A stretch of 64,000 nt of DNA from M3007 sp046160625 (GTDB taxonomy: Bacteria > Bacteroidota > Bacteroidia > Chitinophagales > Saprospiraceae): positions 1-64,000 of the forward strand of contig JBJXGZ010000098.1 in assembly GCA_046160625.1 (NCBI GenBank), in the 5' to 3' direction. Positions 62,133-64,000 of the stretch are shown piece after piece; the first letter of the stretch is position 1; each line of letters opens with the position of its first letter. Position numbers and translations under genes: made by a program. Under the pieces are notes generated by a model. The model saw only the letters and a program-made list of their open reading frames with translations, did no database searches and was not told where the DNA came from.

Positions 62133-64000
62133 CTATTCTTCCACTTTTGCAAAAGGGAACAACAGCACACCATCATCACTTTTTACGCGCAGCCAGTATT
62201 GCCCTGCTCTCAGAGCACTTATCTCCCATGAAAGCCATATGTCTTTGCCCTGGCATGGCTGATTGGCCAATTTCCGGCCCAAGCCATCCAGAATCTCCAA
62301 ATGAAGATCTTGAATAACTTCAAAATCGAGTTCCAATAGGATATGATCTCCGGCAGGATTGGGATAAAGCCTGGAAGACCTTAGTCCAGGAAGTGTACTC
62401 ACATTGTTAATCGTCTCCACCGTGCCGCAATAGAATGCCGAACAATCCAAGCAATCACTTATGGTGACACAGTACGTTCCAGCGTCCAGGCCCTGGATTT
62501 CAGCAGTGGTTTCACCTGTATTCCACTCAAAACTATAGGGCGGGCAACCACCTTGTGGATGGATAGAAACCGATCCATTGGCTTGTCCCGCATTGGACAT
62601 CGTTACCACGGGGTCAAGGATCCATGCTGATGGATTGTTCAAGAAGGAAACAGTGACGCCATTACTTAAGTTATAGTATGTTCCGCTGGCACTTGTTCGC
62701 AGTTCCACGCTGCGCACCATGTAAGAAATCAGCCCAGAGTCAGGACAAGCGTTGAAATACGCAGTATCAGTCACCGGAACCTGGTTGAGGAGCAAATAGG
62801 ATGTGTCAGCCGCTGTTTTTTTGTAAATAAAGTACCCCAAAGCATTGGCCGGGTCTTGCCAGCTCAATTGCACATGGATTCCAGCCTGGTTGGCACTCAG
62901 GTTTTCAACAGGTGGAAGCACGTGCATACGTATGGTTGGGTCACCTAAAAGCGCGTTATGTACGTAAAGGCCCCAAAAATGCGGCGTGTAAAGGCCGGTA
63001 TTGCTCATGGTAATTTTAGCAGAATATCCGATGTGCTCACCCAAAGCCATGTGGTGGAATATCCAATTTGGCCGGTTGGCCCAGGTGCTTGCCAGGCAGG
63101 TTCTCGAAGCAATGGCTGCGCGCATGAAATTATTGGGATAGTCCCAGTCGCCAAAATAGGAGCCGAACAACAAGGTGAATATCGTTTGCAAGGAATCCGT
63201 TGTAAAATTGGTGGTGCTGGATATATCAGAAGCGCTTTCCGGCCCTCCACCGCCGCAGCCATAAGACCACAAGTAAGATTGATTGCTCATGGTCTGCCGG
63301 TATGGCAAGTCTTTGACCTTGGCATAACCGAACATGGCGGCAAAATTTTTCCAGCCAGTCTGCCCAAGCGCCTCCACATCTGCAGGGAAATTATTGTCCA
63401 CCAGGCCTCGTTCCACCATGGGCATTTTTCCGGTTCGCCAGGCATGATCTTTATTCAGATAACGGCGTAATAGCTGTTCCTCGGATTCAGGAAACTTGTT
63501 CATATTCGCAAAATCCACCCGACCAAGCTGTAGTTTCAGGGGCGCGGGAAAGACAATGTTGTCAAATTTCCCGTCGCCCGGAACATTGTCGTGTCTAGTG
63601 CCGGGAGAATTTATATTGACCGTCTGATCCGTCCAAACGCCTTCCAGTTCAGCATAATACCCATCGCTGGGCCATGCTCCCCGGTGGTCGTTGTGATGAC
63701 CATCGGGGGCCATTTCTCCAGAATAAGGTACAGGTACACGACCAAACAGGAACACGGATTGTTGCTTGTCTGGATTGGTTTCTGACCATGATTTTATGTA
63801 GGATTTTACTGAAGGAACAGCATCATTTCGGTTTACATAAATCGTCTGGGCACTCCATCCATCTGCCTGGATATCAGAGAGCAGTCTGGCAATCTCTGTC
63901 GCAAGGGAATATTTGAACGTGCTGTCAACAACCACCAGACATGCACCCCGGTGATGAGTGGGGGCCACTTTAATGCCGGAATAAACATACCCTGCCCCAA
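62133..64000 (-). CDS. T9SS protein, possibly C25 (gingipain-like) peptidase fold; 5' end cut by the window
   Basis: At least 611 residues are seen. The frame is open to the window edge, so the start is not in view; the first in-frame alternative is a GTG at 63968. Segments such as FLFGRVPVPYSG, LQLGRVDFANMNKFPESEEQ, and LYVHNALLGDPTIRMHVL recall C25 peptidases, and a Cys in the SRTCLAST segment could be a nucleophile. A fibronectin-like module, a repeat with YSFEWNTGETT, and a T9SS tail (RLYPNPAGDHI) follow. The C25 assignment is tentative; T9SS export is well supported. Confidence 0.75.
   Translation of the reverse strand, partial: GAGYVYSGIKVAPTHHRGACLVVVDSTFKYSLATEIARLLSDIQADGWSAQTIYVNRNDAVPSVKSYIKSWSETNPDKQQSVFLFGRVPVPYSGEMAPDGHHNDHRGAWPSDGYYAELEGVWTDQTVNINSPGTRHDNVPGDGKFDNIVFPAPLKLQLGRVDFANMNKFPESEEQLLRRYLNKDHAWRTGKMPMVERGLVDNNFPADVEALGQTGWKNFAAMFGYAKVKDLPYRQTMSNQSYLWSYGCGGGGPESASDISSTTNFTTDSLQTIFTLLFGSYFGDWDYPNNFMRAAIASRTCLASTWANRPNWIFHHMALGEHIGYSAKITMSNTGLYTPHFWGLYVHNALLGDPTIRMHVLPPVENLSANQAGIHVQLSWQDPANALGYFIYKKTAADTSYLLLNQVPVTDTAYFNACPDSGLISYMVRSVELRTSASGTYYNLSNGVTVSFLNNPSAWILDPVVTMSNAGQANGSVSIHPQGGCPPYSFEWNTGETTAEIQGLDAGTYCVTISDCLDCSAFYCGTVETINNVSTLPGLRSSRLYPNPAGDHILLELDFEVIQDLHLEILDGLGRKLANQPCQGKDIWLSWEISALRAGQYWLRVKSDDGVLLFPFAKVEE

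Overview
The window looks like a chromosomal piece of a member of the Bacteroidota, most likely a Saprospiraceae-like lineage (inference). Supporting signs are at least nine proteins ending in a type IX secretion (T9SS) sorting domain of the YPNP...GVYxLK type, near absence of Shine-Dalgarno sites, -7 elements of the TAnnTTTG type, the L28-L33-DUF4295 ribosomal cluster, DUF1800/DUF1501 and DUF4407 proteins, and a small Hc1-like histone. I see no transposase, integrase, plasmid gene or CRISPR array.

Region A (1-723) is non-coding: a 33-bp tandem array facing a shorter array in the opposite orientation. The second array runs into the 3' end of the first gene. A small hairpin copy of the same motif lies at 54068-54143.

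Region B (about 0.7-38.3 kb) is a block of genes all on the minus strand, mostly for copper/silver/heavy-metal handling. Read in the direction of transcription (right to left): an ECF sigma factor with a membrane-anchored beta-barrel partner; an MbnP-like copper protein, two di-heme peroxidases, a CxxCH Reeler-like protein, a multicopper oxidase and an HMA-AraC regulator; a Csp-type copper storage protein and a Met-rich lipoprotein; several gene remnants; a tightly overlapping operon of P2-type ATPase, cusA (split in two), TolC-like protein, two CusB-like adaptors and a DUF305 protein; a second HMA-AraC regulator with an HMA-MauE membrane protein; a beta-propeller lipoprotein; a methyltransferase; a broken HMA chaperone gene; a His-rich PKD protein; a copper-radical-oxidase-like kelch protein; a CopB-type ATPase; a BNR-repeat protein; a PepSY membrane protein; a MerT-like/GDCCVxC fusion; a Cys-rich protein; a heavy-metal-binding-domain lipoprotein; and a second HME-RND pump. 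Together these could sense the metal (HMA-AraC), export it from cytoplasm and periplasm (CopB, CusABC), store it (Csp), oxidise it (multicopper oxidase) and bind it outside the cell (T9SS-exported proteins).

Region C (38.6-64 kb) is mixed-strand and mostly ordinary: DUF1800 and DUF1501 proteins, accD, a GNAT acetyltransferase, a 5' fragment of mfd, T9SS proteins, heptose-7-phosphate kinase, an MBL hydrolase, DUF4407, a histone-like protein, a DUF885 lipoprotein, a PIF1-like helicase, a metzincin, an S8 peptidase homologue, tRNA-Arg(ACG), rpmB-rpmG-DUF4295, a NarL-type response regulator, a large zinc metalloprotease and a T9SS protein cut by the window edge. Several palindromic elements lie between and within these genes.

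The most notable observations are the combined MbnP / di-heme peroxidase / copper oxidase set with T9SS export, the split cusA, repeated and decayed HMA-AraC modules, the HMA pseudogene, and the truncated mfd.
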